Source: Sinorhizobium alkalisoli
Lineage (GTDB): Bacteria > Pseudomonadota > Alphaproteobacteria > Rhizobiales > Rhizobiaceae
Assembly (NCBI RefSeq): GCF_008932245.1
Contig: NZ_CP034909.1
Coordinates: 1,922,001-1,986,000, forward strand
DNA length: 64,000 bases
Reading direction: 5' to 3'
The number at the start of each line of letters is the position of its first letter. Position 1 is the first letter of the stretch. The notes under the pieces are model-generated. The model worked only from the letters and a program-made list of their open reading frames with translations. It did no database searches and had not been told where the DNA came from. A program made the position numbers and the translations under genes. This document shows positions 17,194 through 25,116 of the stretch, piece by piece.

Positions 17194-19797
17194 TTAGCGC
17201 TTGGTCGGGCGCGCTGCCGCGGGCATGTCCTCTTCGTCGGACGGCAGCTTCGCTGCAACGCGCTTCGCACGCGTCTTGGAGAAGCCTTCGTCTTCCAGGG
17301 CCTTTTCCAGGGCCGCCTTGTGATCGTCGTCACCTTCGACATGGATATTGAGATTGCGCTGGGGAAAGGGAATCTCGATGCCCTCTTCTCGGAAGCGCTC
17401 GAAGATCGCCACGCGCAAGTCGTTGCGCACGCCCACGCCGTTCAAGAGATCGGCCAGGTGCACCCGCAATTCGAAATCCAATGAGAAATCGCCGAAGTTC
17501 AAGAAGGCGACCGACGGCTCCGGATTCTTCAGGACCATCGGATGCTGTCCGGCGATCTCGAGCAGAATCTGCATGACGCGGCGGGGATCGCTGTCGTAGC
17601 TCACCCCCACCGCCACCTCCGCCCGCCCGACGCGGTTGCGATGCGTCCAGTTGCCGACGGACGCATTGATCAGTTCCGAATTCGGCACGATGATCGATTG
17701 CTGCTGGAAGGTCTCGATCTCCGTTGCGCGGACGGAAATGCGCCGCACGAAACCTTCCGTGGTGCCGCTGACGATCCAGTCGCCCACCTTGAAGGGCCTT
17801 TCGACCAGCAGGATCAGGCCCGAGACGAAGTTGGAAACGACGTTCTGCAGACCGAAGCCGACGCCGAGCGAGAGCGCGCCGGCGACCAGCGCGAGGCTGG
17901 AGAGGTCGAAACCCGCTGCCGAAACCGCAATGAGGGCCGCAGCACCGACGCCGACATAGCCGATGCCCGTCCGTATCGAGTTGCGCACGCCGGCATCGAC
18001 GCGGCTCCGCGCCATCACGTTCCTGTCGATCCAGCCCTGTATCCAGCGCGTCGCGGCGTAGCCGAACACAAAGAACAGGAGCCCGGCAAGAATGCCGACC
18101 AGCGAGATGGTGATCGTGCCGATCCGGATCTCGGTCAGGAGCCGATAGGCCCAGGATTCGATATCGGCGATCTGGAAGCCCCATTGGAGCAAGATGAGCG
18201 GGATGAAGAACAATACGACCAGCGCATAGATGCCGAGCCCCGCGGCAAGGCCGATCTGATCGAGCGCCACCGATTCGAGGTTGAACCGCCGCTCGAGATA
18301 GCGGCCGACGATCGTCTCCGCAAAAGCGCCTTGCTTGGCAACCGACTTTCCGGTGAGAAACCCGATATACATCATGACCAGGATGGCGCCGGTGATGATG
18401 ATCTGGGTGGCGATGAAGCGCGCCATGCCGACATAGCCGGCAAGCGCGATGGCGACCAGCGCCGCGCCCATTGCCAGAAGCGATGCGGATATGATGCGCG
18501 GCCACGGGCGACCCGGCGCGTGGAGAGGGTCGTCGCGCCGCAGGACCGGCCGAATCCAGGCCATCGACATCAGGATGAGCCCGATGATGATCGACGCGAC
18601 GAAGCTCTTTGCAACCGTCAATATCACGGGCGAACCAAGCGCCTCACTGATGCTCCCGAGCAGATAGTCGAGGCCGTTGACGAGCGCCATCGCGAAGATC
18701 GGCACCATCAGCACCTTGGCACCACGGTCCGAGACCCGCACGAGCCGCCATGCCGAGTGCGTTGGCGACAGGACGGAACTGGCAAGGCTCGTCACGAAGA
18801 ACAGCACGACGCCCATGCCGAGCGTCACGGCAACGATCGGCGCGATATCAGGCCTGAGCACGTTGAAGCTGTCGAGGAAGAAATAGCTCGAGGCGGCGAA
18901 GGCCGTCAGCGCCATGGTGGGAATCATCGTCGACCAGAATGCCCGCGACAATTGCCGGAAATAGGTGGGCTCCTCGTCGTGACGCTGGAGAAAGGGAGCG
19001 AAGAGCCGATATCCCCCGGCGAGGAAAATCAGCGCCGCACAGAGCGACAGGAATATCGCGCTGAGGAAGGGCAGGCGCTTGTAGTTCCAGGCAAAGGTCA
19101 ACCAACTGCTGACGCTGCGCCACAATGCGGTGGCTTCGGCCGCCGTCGCTGTAAACGCCTCGCTCAGCATCTCCGCCGAAACGTTCGTATGCCTCAGCAG
19201 CGTAGTGGAGAACAGTGCCCGACGTGTCGCGGTTATCGTGCCGGCAAGCCGTCGCGCCTCGCCGGCAAGACTCTCCGCACGGGCCGCGATCGCATTGATC
19301 GCCGCCCGTTCGGCAAGCAGTCGTTGTCGCTCCTCCGTCACGATTGCCGCCTCCGGCGGCTGGTCCTTGCCCGGCGGCTCGCCAAGCTCTTCCAGGCGCG
19401 CCTTGATGTCGTCCAGTCGTGGCCGGGTGGCCGCGGCGGCCGAAACGATCTCCTTGGCAAGAGCGTCGGCCTGTACCTTCAATTCGGCAAGGCGCGTGTC
19501 ATCGTCTTTTGCATTGGCAACGCGCTCCCCCAGTTGCTTGAGATCGCGCTCGGCTTTGGTCAGTTGCGCTTCCGCCTGCTGCAGCACCGGCGATGCGGCA
19601 GCTCCGGCGCCCGCTTCACCCCGTGGCGCCGGTTGTCCCGACCGGGCAGGCTCGGCTGCCGGGGCGGGCGATTGTTGAGCGGGCTCGCTTTGCTCCACGG
19701 GCCGAGCCGCGTCCTGGGCCGTCGCCGGCGCGCCGCCGGCGAGCGCCAGCACAACCAAAGCAAACAAGAGGGCGGTCAATTGTGCTGCCGAACGCAA
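17194..19797 (-). CDS. Large MscS family mechanosensitive channel (DUF3772-containing, MscK-like)
   Basis: A protein of about 867 residues, longer than E. coli MscS and similar in layout to MscK/YjeP types. An N-terminal signal peptide (TALLFALVVLALAGGAPATAQ) is followed by a periplasmic coiled-coil DUF3772-like region (AQLTKAERDLKQLGERVANA), about eleven membrane segments, the pore-lining TM3 helix (LALVAGALSLGVGFGLQNVV) and the MscS beta and C-terminal domains (LILLVERPFKVGDWIVSGT, IIVPNSELINASVGNWT). It gates under membrane tension during hypo-osmotic shock. I choose the TTG at 19797 because AAGGAT precedes it and the signal peptide then starts correctly; an ATG at 19962 would translate unrelated sequence. 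Confidence 0.88.
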   Translation of the reverse strand: MRSAAQLTALLFALVVLALAGGAPATAQDAARPVEQSEPAQQSPAPAAEPARSGQPAPRGEAGAGAAASPVLQQAEAQLTKAERDLKQLGERVANAKDDDTRLAELKVQADALAKEIVSAAAATRPRLDDIKARLEELGEPPGKDQPPEAAIVTEERQRLLAERAAINAIAARAESLAGEARRLAGTITATRRALFSTTLLRHTNVSAEMLSEAFTATAAEATALWRSVSSWLTFAWNYKRLPFLSAIFLSLCAALIFLAGGYRLFAPFLQRHDEEPTYFRQLSRAFWSTMIPTMALTAFAASSYFFLDSFNVLRPDIAPIVAVTLGMGVVLFFVTSLASSVLSPTHSAWRLVRVSDRGAKVLMVPIFAMALVNGLDYLLGSISEALGSPVILTVAKSFVASIIIGLILMSMAWIRPVLRRDDPLHAPGRPWPRIISASLLAMGAALVAIALAGYVGMARFIATQIIITGAILVMMYIGFLTGKSVAKQGAFAETIVGRYLERRFNLESVALDQIGLAAGLGIYALVVLFFIPLILLQWGFQIADIESWAYRLLTEIRIGTITISLVGILAGLLFFVFGYAATRWIQGWIDRNVMARSRVDAGVRNSIRTGIGYVGVGAAALIAVSAAGFDLSSLALVAGALSLGVGFGLQNVVSNFVSGLILLVERPFKVGDWIVSGTTEGFVRRISVRATEIETFQQQSIIVPNSELINASVGNWTHRNRVGRAEVAVGVSYDSDPRRVMQILLEIAGQHPMVLKNPEPSVAFLNFGDFSLDFELRVHLADLLNGVGVRNDLRVAIFERFREEGIEIPFPQRNLNIHVEGDDDHKAALEKALEDEGFSKTRAKRVAAKLPSDEEDMPAAARPTKR

Positions 19798-19964
19798 TTC
19801 AAGATCCTTCGCAATCCGTCTATCGCCGATGGGCTCGCCAAAGCGAGCGCCATCATGTCCGATCTGCATACGCAACAAGGCGAAAAGATGCAAAACGGCA
19901 TCTTTTGCGACTTGCCCGTCAATGACCGCCCGCGCGTCTTTTTCGGACGCATTCAGACGCACAT

Positions 19965-20066
19965 AAAGCGCCGCGCGTCTTTTTAGACGCGCAAAGGTCG
20001 CTGTAACACTTTGAATTGCTGCATGTCTTTGTCCTTAAATCGAGGTCGATTAAAGGAGACATGCAG
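19965..20066 (+). repeat. RIME-like mosaic palindromic repeat, copy with modules 1 and 2B
   Basis: Module 1 (GCGCCGCGCGTCT-tttt-AGACGCGC, then GGTCGCTGTAAC) is joined to module 2B, a different palindrome (CTGCATGTCT...AGACATGCAG). The same pair recurs at 33904-34004. It fills most of the 351-bp gap between the MscS and DUF924 genes, where I see no gene. Confidence 0.8.
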
Positions 20067-20148
20067 TAGGTCGCCGCATTCTTTGAATCGGCGCATTGCG
20101 CTTTGCGAGGACCGTCACTTCGCTCCTATGCCCTGAAGCGGAGCACCG

Positions 20149-20709
20149 TCAGAACCCCGCGCCAGGCTTAGCCAGATAGGCCTCCTCCGCCGGCGTCGAC
20201 CGGCGCCCGACGATGCCGTTGCGATGGGGAAAGCGGCCGAACTGCTCGATGACCTCGCGATGGCGGATCGCATAATCGAGATAGTTGGGCTCGCCGAGCT
20301 CGGTAAAGAGCTTCACCGACATCGTCTGATCGGCGAGGTTCTCGGAATGCTCGAACGGCATGTAGAAGAAGGCGCGCCATTCCGGCGACACCGCCTTGTC
20401 GGCGCTGGCGCCGATGGCAAGCTGTGCTTCGCGCAGGGCGAGTCCGTCGGTCGCAAACGCCAGCGGCGATCCGCGATACATATTGCGCGGGAGCTGATCG
20501 AAAAGAATGATCGCGGCGAGCCAATTGCGCGGGCTCGCCCTCCAGACATCGTCGACATGCCTTGAAAGCGCCAGATGCGCATCCCGGAAGCGCTGCACGC
20601 ACTCGCGATCGAGTTCGGCGCTCGGCGTGAACCAGTGCTCGTAGGAAAGCTCCCCGAACCAGAAACGCAGCACGTCCTCCGGTGTGCAGTTGGTGCTTTG
20701 GTCAGTCAT
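20149..20709 (-). CDS. DUF924 family protein
   Basis: A 186-residue all-helical protein of the DUF924 family, which has a TPR-like fold and no known activity. Family hallmarks are PEDVLRFWFGELSYEHWFTP at the start, ILFDQLPRNMYRGSP in the middle and YMPFEHSENLADQ, then NYLDYAIRHREVIEQFGRFP and HRN near the end. It overlaps the 30-aa ORF upstream by 8 bases and is the last gene of a leftward unit that begins at a cobalamin riboswitch, so its expression probably falls when B12 is abundant. Family length is normal. Confidence 0.9.
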   Translation of the reverse strand: MTDQSTNCTPEDVLRFWFGELSYEHWFTPSAELDRECVQRFRDAHLALSRHVDDVWRASPRNWLAAIILFDQLPRNMYRGSPLAFATDGLALREAQLAIGASADKAVSPEWRAFFYMPFEHSENLADQTMSVKLFTELGEPNYLDYAIRHREVIEQFGRFPHRNGIVGRRSTPAEEAYLAKPGAGF

Positions 20710-20794
20710 TCCGGCCCCTCTCCTTCTGACGGTCGCGAGTGGTCAGATAGGCGATCGACTCCACGATTTCCAGCCGGCCCTCGGCGGCCTCCAT
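20702..20794 (-). CDS. Possible 30-aa coupled small protein
   Basis: A short frame, MEAAEGRLEIVESIAYLTTR plus ten charged residues, whose ATG overlaps the stop of the DUF1636 gene (TGATG) and whose stop overlaps the start of the DUF924 gene. The perfect coupling on both sides is the only evidence that it is translated; there is no independent ribosome-binding site and no family that I recognise. It may simply pass ribosomes from one gene to the next. Confidence 0.4.
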   Translation of the reverse strand: MEAAEGRLEIVESIAYLTTRDRQKERGRND

Positions 20795-21192
20795 CACTGG
20801 AAATGCCCGGCAAGCGCCTCGGAGACGATCAGCGCCGCCGGAACGCGGGCGAGATTGCCGCCGCCGGCGGCGCTCGGCCCGCCGTCCACGCCGCCATTCG
20901 CATAGGCGACGGCGAAGCCGACGAGATCGTCGATATTCTCTTCGGCCGCGACATCGCCGAAGAGATACGTCGCCCTGCCCGATGCCTGGAAGGCAATGGT
21001 GCAGGGACGGGTGCAGGCGGCCATGCACACCGTCCCGGCAATCGCGAAATCATCGGCGAGCGGCTTGCCGAGCGCCGAAATGCTGCCGTTGAGCATGGCA
21101 AGCAACCGGGCACCCGGTAGGCACGGCCCGCCTGTTAAGTGGCACTCGGTCGAAAGCGTTATCTTGTGCGCTGATTGATGCGAATTCGCCAT
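20794..21192 (-). CDS. DUF1636 domain protein (putative metal-binding), B12-regulated
   Basis: A 132-residue protein of the DUF1636 family. Conserved cysteines are visible in TECHLTGGPCLPG and TVCMAACTRPCTIAF, followed by YLFGDVAAEENIDDLVGFA, the usual family C-terminus, consistent with a thioredoxin-like ferredoxin or metal-binding fold. It is the first gene after a cobalamin riboswitch (21329-21478, same strand). DUF1636 genes often lie in B12-controlled clusters, where a role in metal handling or cobalamin-linked metabolism has been suggested. The start is at 21192 and the start of the small ORF overlaps its stop. Confidence 0.85.
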   Translation of the reverse strand: MANSHQSAHKITLSTECHLTGGPCLPGARLLAMLNGSISALGKPLADDFAIAGTVCMAACTRPCTIAFQASGRATYLFGDVAAEENIDDLVGFAVAYANGGVDGGPSAAGGGNLARVPAALIVSEALAGHFQ

Positions 21193-21328
21193 GGCTGTTC
21201 TCCGCCGGCCCCTGCCAGCTTTGCAAGGGGGCCGCAGAGAATGGCGAAACTCGAAACCGACGATTGACGCCGGACAGAAGCCGCTTCTTTTCCATCGGAA
21301 CACCCCGTCCGTTGTGGTTGATCGGTTC

Positions 21329-21478
21329 GATGGCAGGTCTCCTGGCTCGCGGGTCGCGGCGCATCCACGTCTTCCCGGCCTCCCGGCCAGTGACATGTTG
21401 TGGATGCGCTTTCCGCTCACAGTTGCGGGGGCAGCCACGGCATCGGCCCCTTTCGGGCATCCTCACCGCGTTCCCTTT
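21329..21478 (-). promoter_or_regulatory. Cobalamin (B12) riboswitch
   Basis: On the minus strand this leader shows the core elements of the cobalamin class: a 5' paired region (GGATGCCCGAAAGGGGCCG), the GCCACTG-related stretch TGTCACTGGCCGGGAGGCCG with the conserved GGGAAG after it, and the 3' B12 box GAGCCAGGAGACCTGCC (21331-21348). It lies about 140 bases before the DUF1636 start and should repress the DUF1636-DUF924 unit when adenosylcobalamin binds. Confidence 0.9.
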
Positions 21479-21484
21479 TCAGCC

Positions 21485-21503
21485 GCTGCCGAGTTTCGGC
21501 AGC
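21485..21503. terminator. Small perfect hairpin downstream of the DASS transporter
   Basis: GCTGCCGA-GTT-TCGGCAGC is a perfect 8-bp stem with a 3-base loop, between the DASS gene (ends at 21626) and the riboswitch. There is no clear U-tract. It may end the transporter transcript before it enters the riboswitch promoter. Confidence 0.3.
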
Positions 21504-21625
21504 AGCACCATCACGCCCTTGGTTGCACGAGTCTCGGCTCGATGCAATGGGGTCGGGATAATGATCGACAGTGCCGTCCGCCCTTCTTCGCTGCTCCTTC
21601 GCGATCACGGCGGAAGACCGGCTCG

Positions 21626-23401
21626 CTATTGCAGCGGCCAGAACCACATCAGCAAGGGCACCGTGGCAAGGATGATGACGATCGACAGCGGCAGTCCGAG
21701 CCGCGGATAGTCGCCGAACCGGTAGCCGCCCGGGCCCATCACCAGCGTATTGCACTGGTGCCCGATCGGGGTGAGGAAATCCGAACCGGCGCCGATCGCC
21801 ACCGCCATCAGAAAGGCGTCCGGCCTGTAGCCGAGCGTGGCGGCGAAGCTCACGGCGATCGGGGCCATGACGAGCACGGTCGCGGCGTTGTTGAGAAACG
21901 GCGTCACCGCCATCGCCGCAATCAGGATGAGCGCCAGCGCCCCGGCCGGCGGCAGGTTGGTGGCTATGCCGCCGAGCCAGCCGGCGATCAGGTCCGAGCC
22001 GCCCGTCGTGCGCAGCGAGTCGCTGACGGGGATGAGCGCCGCCAGCATCACCAGGATCGGGCCGTCGACGGCCCGGTAGACGTCCCGCAGCGGGATGACG
22101 CGGAAGATCACCATGGCAAGGGCCGCAGCGAAGAAGGCGACCGGCACCGGCACCAGGCCGACCGCGGTCGTCGCCATCGCCGCCGCCAGCAGCAGCAGCG
22201 GCAGGGTTCCGCGCCGGATCGTGCCGAGCAGAATCTCGCGCTGCGCCAGCGGCAGGCAGCCGAAGTCCTGCAGGAAGACCGGCAGCTCGCTTCGCGCCCC
22301 CTGCAGCACCACGATATCGCCGGCCTGCAGCCGGATGCTGCCGAGACGCTGTTTCAGCCTCTCGCCCTGCCGGCTCACCGCAAGCAGATTGACATTGTGA
22401 TTGTTGAAGAGCGCCAGCCGCTCGGCGGACATGCCGATGAGCGGCGAATTGCTGCCGATCACCGCTTCGATCGCCTCGATCTCCGCACGCGTCTTGTCGC
22501 CCGGCATCGGCAGCCGGTCGCCGGCGATCTTCAGCTTCGCCTGGGAGACGATGCGGTCAAGCGCCGCCGGTCCGCCTTCGAGCAGCAGTATGTCGTCCGT
22601 CTCGATCACCACATCGGGTAGCGGCGCCAGATGCGTGCCGCGCCGGAAGATGGCGATGACGACGGCGCCGCCGTCGCCGATCCTGACGAGATTGCTCACG
22701 GGCTTGCCGATCGCCGGCGAACCGGGCGCGGCCACGGCTTCCGCCGTATAGTCGGTGATCTCGATCGCCTGATTTACCGAGACCTCCTGGCTCTTTCGCT
22801 CCGGCACCAGGCGATAGGCAAAGAGCAGGAAAACGCAGCCGACAAGGGCAAGCGAAGCGCCGACCGGCGTGAAATCGAACATCGAGAAACTCTCGCCGGT
22901 CAGTTCCGCGCGCATCCGCGAGACGACGACGTTCGGCGACGTGCCGACCTGCGTCATCAACCCGCCCATCAACGAGCCGAAGGCCATCGGCATCAGGAAG
23001 ACCGAGGGCTGCACCTTCGAGCGCCGGGCAAACTGAAAGGCGACCGGGATCATGATCGCCAGCGCGCCGATATTCTTGATGAATGCCGAGAGCACGGTGA
23101 CGGTGACCACGAGCAGTGCAAGCTGCGCCCTGACCGACTGCAGCTCCGGCAGGAAACGCTGGATCGCCGCATCCACGATGCCCGAGCGGGCAACGCCGGC
23201 GCTGACGATCAGGGCGCTCGCGACGATGATGACGATATCATCGCTGAAGCCGGCAAAGGCACCGTTGAAAGGCACGATGCCGACTGCCACCGAAAGCATC
23301 AGCGCCGAGCAGGCGATGACGTCGTAGCGAAATCGCCCCCACACGAAGAAGACCATCATTGTGCCGATGACGATAAACGAGAGAAGCTGGTCGGCGGTCA
23401 T
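21626..23401 (-). CDS. SLC13/DASS family transporter with two TrkA-C (RCK_C) domains
   Basis: A 591-residue inner-membrane transporter of the divalent anion:Na+ symporter (CitT/SLC13) superfamily. N-terminal helices include FSDDIVIIVASALIVSAGVA and the motif GSLMGGLMTQVGTSPNVVVS; two TrkA-C regulatory domains sit in the central cytosolic loop (about residues 200-370, e.g. VVIETDDILLLEGGPAALDR and IRLQAGDIVVLQGARSELP); the C-terminal half carries PFLNNAATVLVMAPIAV and ...SDFLTPIGHQCNTLVMGPGGY. This domain order is typical of bacterial transporters for sulfate, thiosulfate or dicarboxylates. I choose the ATG at 23401, where the first membrane helix begins. Substrate unknown. Confidence 0.9.
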   Translation of the reverse strand: MTADQLLSFIVIGTMMVFFVWGRFRYDVIACSALMLSVAVGIVPFNGAFAGFSDDIVIIVASALIVSAGVARSGIVDAAIQRFLPELQSVRAQLALLVVTVTVLSAFIKNIGALAIMIPVAFQFARRSKVQPSVFLMPMAFGSLMGGLMTQVGTSPNVVVSRMRAELTGESFSMFDFTPVGASLALVGCVFLLFAYRLVPERKSQEVSVNQAIEITDYTAEAVAAPGSPAIGKPVSNLVRIGDGGAVVIAIFRRGTHLAPLPDVVIETDDILLLEGGPAALDRIVSQAKLKIAGDRLPMPGDKTRAEIEAIEAVIGSNSPLIGMSAERLALFNNHNVNLLAVSRQGERLKQRLGSIRLQAGDIVVLQGARSELPVFLQDFGCLPLAQREILLGTIRRGTLPLLLLAAAMATTAVGLVPVPVAFFAAALAMVIFRVIPLRDVYRAVDGPILVMLAALIPVSDSLRTTGGSDLIAGWLGGIATNLPPAGALALILIAAMAVTPFLNNAATVLVMAPIAVSFAATLGYRPDAFLMAVAIGAGSDFLTPIGHQCNTLVMGPGGYRFGDYPRLGLPLSIVIILATVPLLMWFWPLQ

Positions 23402-23648
23402 AAGCGAGTACCTGAAGCAACGACTGGTCGGACACGGGCCCATTTTTCGACAGACCACCCGGCCGGTCTTGGACGGCGCATCGCTTGGACGGCCGCCCAC
23501 CGCCTGGCGAGTCTCCCCCTACATCCTCTGAAGCATCCATCCGATGCAACTGAAATATCGCGGAACTCCCCGCCGGGCGCCCGGTCCTCACCAGGAAACT
23601 GCGCCGTACCCCTGCCTTTTCTTGGATCGCGTTCGAAGAAAGGATAAG

Positions 23649-23732
23649 ATGTACGAGCAGTTGAAGAACCGGCAATGGTTCTTCGCCTTTGAATTTCGCC
23701 TCGACCGGATGCCATCAGGAACGCCGGCATGA
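23649..23732 (+). CDS. Possible 27-aa aromatic-rich leader ORF
   Basis: A short frame starting at ATG 23649 behind a good AAAGGA site, containing the aromatic run QWFFAFEF and ending in an ATGA overlap with the downstream lipoprotein start. A perfect hairpin (GAAGAACC-GGCAAT-GGTTCTTC, 23663-23684) lies inside it, spanning the Trp and Phe codons. This looks like a translational leader or attenuator; it could also be chance. Confidence 0.35.
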   Translation: MYEQLKNRQWFFAFEFRLDRMPSGTPA

Positions 23733-24013
23733 AGATCGTCCTTGCCGTTCTCTACGCGACGCTTGCGCTCGCTGCCTGCACACCCACGACACGGACGGTC
23801 GGCTACGGGCCCGGCCTCGAGCCGATCCCCGGCAGCATCACCTATGGCGGCCAGCCGCGCACGAAACTGACCAAGGCGCCCGTCGGCAGCATCGTCCCGC
23901 ACCACTTCTTCGACCGATATGGATATCGCGTCTACGAGACCTACATCATCGAGCCGGATCGCTCGCTGCGCCTGACGAGCCGCCGCATAGACTACGATGT
24001 CTTCGACCATTGA
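23729..24013 (+). CDS. Small lipoprotein, tandem paralogue A
   Basis: A 94-residue predicted outer-membrane or periplasmic lipoprotein. The signal ends in a lipobox LALAAC (Cys17), followed by LEPIPGSITYGGQPRTKL, APVGSIVPHHFFDRYG and RVYETYIIEPDRSLRL. It is about 70 percent alike to the next gene by eye, so the pair arose by duplication. The start overlaps the short leader ORF. I know no function for this family; YETY-x-IEPDRSLR looks like its conserved core. Confidence 0.78.
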   Translation: MKIVLAVLYATLALAACTPTTRTVGYGPGLEPIPGSITYGGQPRTKLTKAPVGSIVPHHFFDRYGYRVYETYIIEPDRSLRLTSRRIDYDVFDH

Positions 24014-24034
24014 ATTGCAAAGGAGGGCGGAACA

Positions 24035-24343
24035 ATGCCCAGGGCCCTGAAAAATGCGATCCCGTTGCTCGTCGCGGCACTGCTTTCGGGCGCCTGCACG
24101 GTGAGCTATGCCGGCGGCTACAGCGGCTACCACCCCTACGGCCTCGAACCCATTCCCGGCAGCATCACCTATGGCGGCCAGCCGCGCACGAAGCTGAAAA
24201 AGGCGCCCGTCGGCAGCATCGTCCCCCATCAGTTCAACGATCGTTTCGGCCGGCGGGTCTACGAGACCTACGTCATCGAACCGGATCGCTCGCTGCGCCT
24301 GGTGGACCGTCGCTACCGCGACTTCTTCCCCTTCGATGATTGA
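24035..24343 (+). CDS. Small lipoprotein, tandem paralogue B
   Basis: A 102-residue lipoprotein with signal and lipobox LLSGAC (Cys21), then the same body as its neighbour: LEPIPGSITYGGQPRTKLKK, APVGSIVPHQFNDRFG, RVYETYVIEPDRSLRLV. It starts 21 bases after paralogue A behind AAAGGAGG and is surely co-transcribed. It is the last host gene before the prophage-like region, whose first gene ends 11 bases away on the other strand. Function unknown. Confidence 0.8.
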   Translation: MPRALKNAIPLLVAALLSGACTVSYAGGYSGYHPYGLEPIPGSITYGGQPRTKLKKAPVGSIVPHQFNDRFGRRVYETYVIEPDRSLRLVDRRYRDFFPFDD

Positions 24344-24354
24344 GGGGGAGGCCC

Positions 24355-24693
24355 TCAGCCCATCCGCATCAGCGCCAGTCCGCGCTTCACCGCATCGGCA
24401 AAGGTCACGCCGAGCGAAGCGCCGCCAATGCCGATGACGCCGAGCGCGCCGAGCCCCATCAGCTTCCATTTGCGCACATCCTCGGTCACCGGCTTCATCT
24501 CGCGGATGTCGTCCCGCGCCGTGGCGACGGCGCTCTCGAGCGTCCCCACCCGCCCCGCCAGTTCCTCCATCCGGCGGCTCATCGAGGCGCGCGCGGCATC
24601 GCTTCGGTCCTCCGCGCGGCGAAAATCCTCGCGCAGGTTCTTCACCTCGGCAAGGAGCGTGCCGAGCTGCTGGTGCACATGCCCGTCGATCAT
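24355..24693 (-). CDS. DUF1515 family small membrane protein in the lysis cassette
   Basis: A 112-residue protein beginning MIDGHVHQQLGTLLAEVKNL, the signature start of DUF1515, followed by a charged coiled coil (RRAEDRSDAARASMSRRMEE) and one C-terminal membrane helix (LMGLGALGVIGIGGASLGVT). It overlaps the o-spanin-like gene by four bases (ATGA) and closes the lysis operon. A holin, pinholin or antiholin role is plausible from one membrane span and position, but DUF1515 has no proven function. Confidence 0.75.
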   Translation of the reverse strand: MIDGHVHQQLGTLLAEVKNLREDFRRAEDRSDAARASMSRRMEELAGRVGTLESAVATARDDIREMKPVTEDVRKWKLMGLGALGVIGIGGASLGVTFADAVKRGLALMRMG

Positions 24694-24992
24694 TCCCGCC
24701 CCTCCCCCTGACCCCGCCTTTCCTGCCGCCCTCGCCTTTCCTCCCGACCCCGCCCTTCCCCATGGCTTGCGCATTCCGCCTTCCCCCATACCGCCGCGGC
24801 GCAGAGGCCGACGACGGTCCGGTCGATCTTCCGCTGGTCCGCCGCCGTGGCGCCGCGCGCGCCGATGAGGTCAGTCCCGACCACCGGGCGGAGCCCGGCG
24901 ACACTCGCCGGCCCCGAAGTTCCACAGGCCGCCGCCATCGATGCAGCGGTCAAAGTCGCTGCGGCGAGCAGCCGATTGCAAAGCCGCTTCAT
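24690..24992 (-). CDS. Rz1-like outer-membrane spanin lipoprotein
   Basis: A 100-residue small lipoprotein (signal LLAAATLTAASMAAAC, Cys23) with a short soluble part containing ADQRKIDRTVVGLCAAAVW and a charged Gly/Arg/Glu-rich tail. It overlaps the preceding inner-spanin gene by 122 bases in a different frame, the classic embedded Rz/Rz1 arrangement. Together the two would fuse inner and outer membranes at the end of lysis. The low-complexity basic tail (about residues 80-100) is unusual for Rz1. Confidence 0.75.
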   Translation of the reverse strand: MKRLCNRLLAAATLTAASMAAACGTSGPASVAGLRPVVGTDLIGARGATAADQRKIDRTVVGLCAAAVWGKAECASHGEGRGREERRGRQERRGQGEGRE

Positions 24993-25116
24993 TGTTCTGC
25001 CTTTCGATTGTTTGCGTGACCGACCGGGCCCCCTCCTCGCGGATCTGGAGCACCGCCCAGGCGACGGCGGCGATGAGCAGCGCGCCGGCGGCGATCTTCA
25101 CCCCACCCGGCATCAT
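24871..25116 (-). CDS. Rz-like inner-membrane spanin
   Basis: An 81-residue protein with one N-terminal membrane helix (VKIAAGALLIAAVAWAVLQI) and a polar periplasmic part (SVTQTIERQNNEAALQSAAR), ending in a small Cys-containing segment (FDRCIDGGGLWNFGAGECRR). It starts in an overlap with the endolysin stop (ATGATG at 25111-25116) and contains the start of the Rz1-like lipoprotein within it. Topology and nesting identify it as an i-spanin, though it is shorter than lambda Rz. Confidence 0.72.
   Translation of the reverse strand: MMPGGVKIAAGALLIAAVAWAVLQIREEGARSVTQTIERQNNEAALQSAARRSDFDRCIDGGGLWNFGAGECRRAPPGGRD

Noticed and set aside
17542..19986. 814-codon open frame opposite the MscS gene
   Set aside because: It lies fully antisense to a gene with clear MscS motifs, has a low-complexity Arg/Asp-rich composition and no ribosome-binding site; a high-GC shadow frame.
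21191..22621. 476-codon open frame across the riboswitch and DASS gene
   Set aside because: It would translate the complement of the riboswitch; His/Arg/Gln-rich composition and no family motif.
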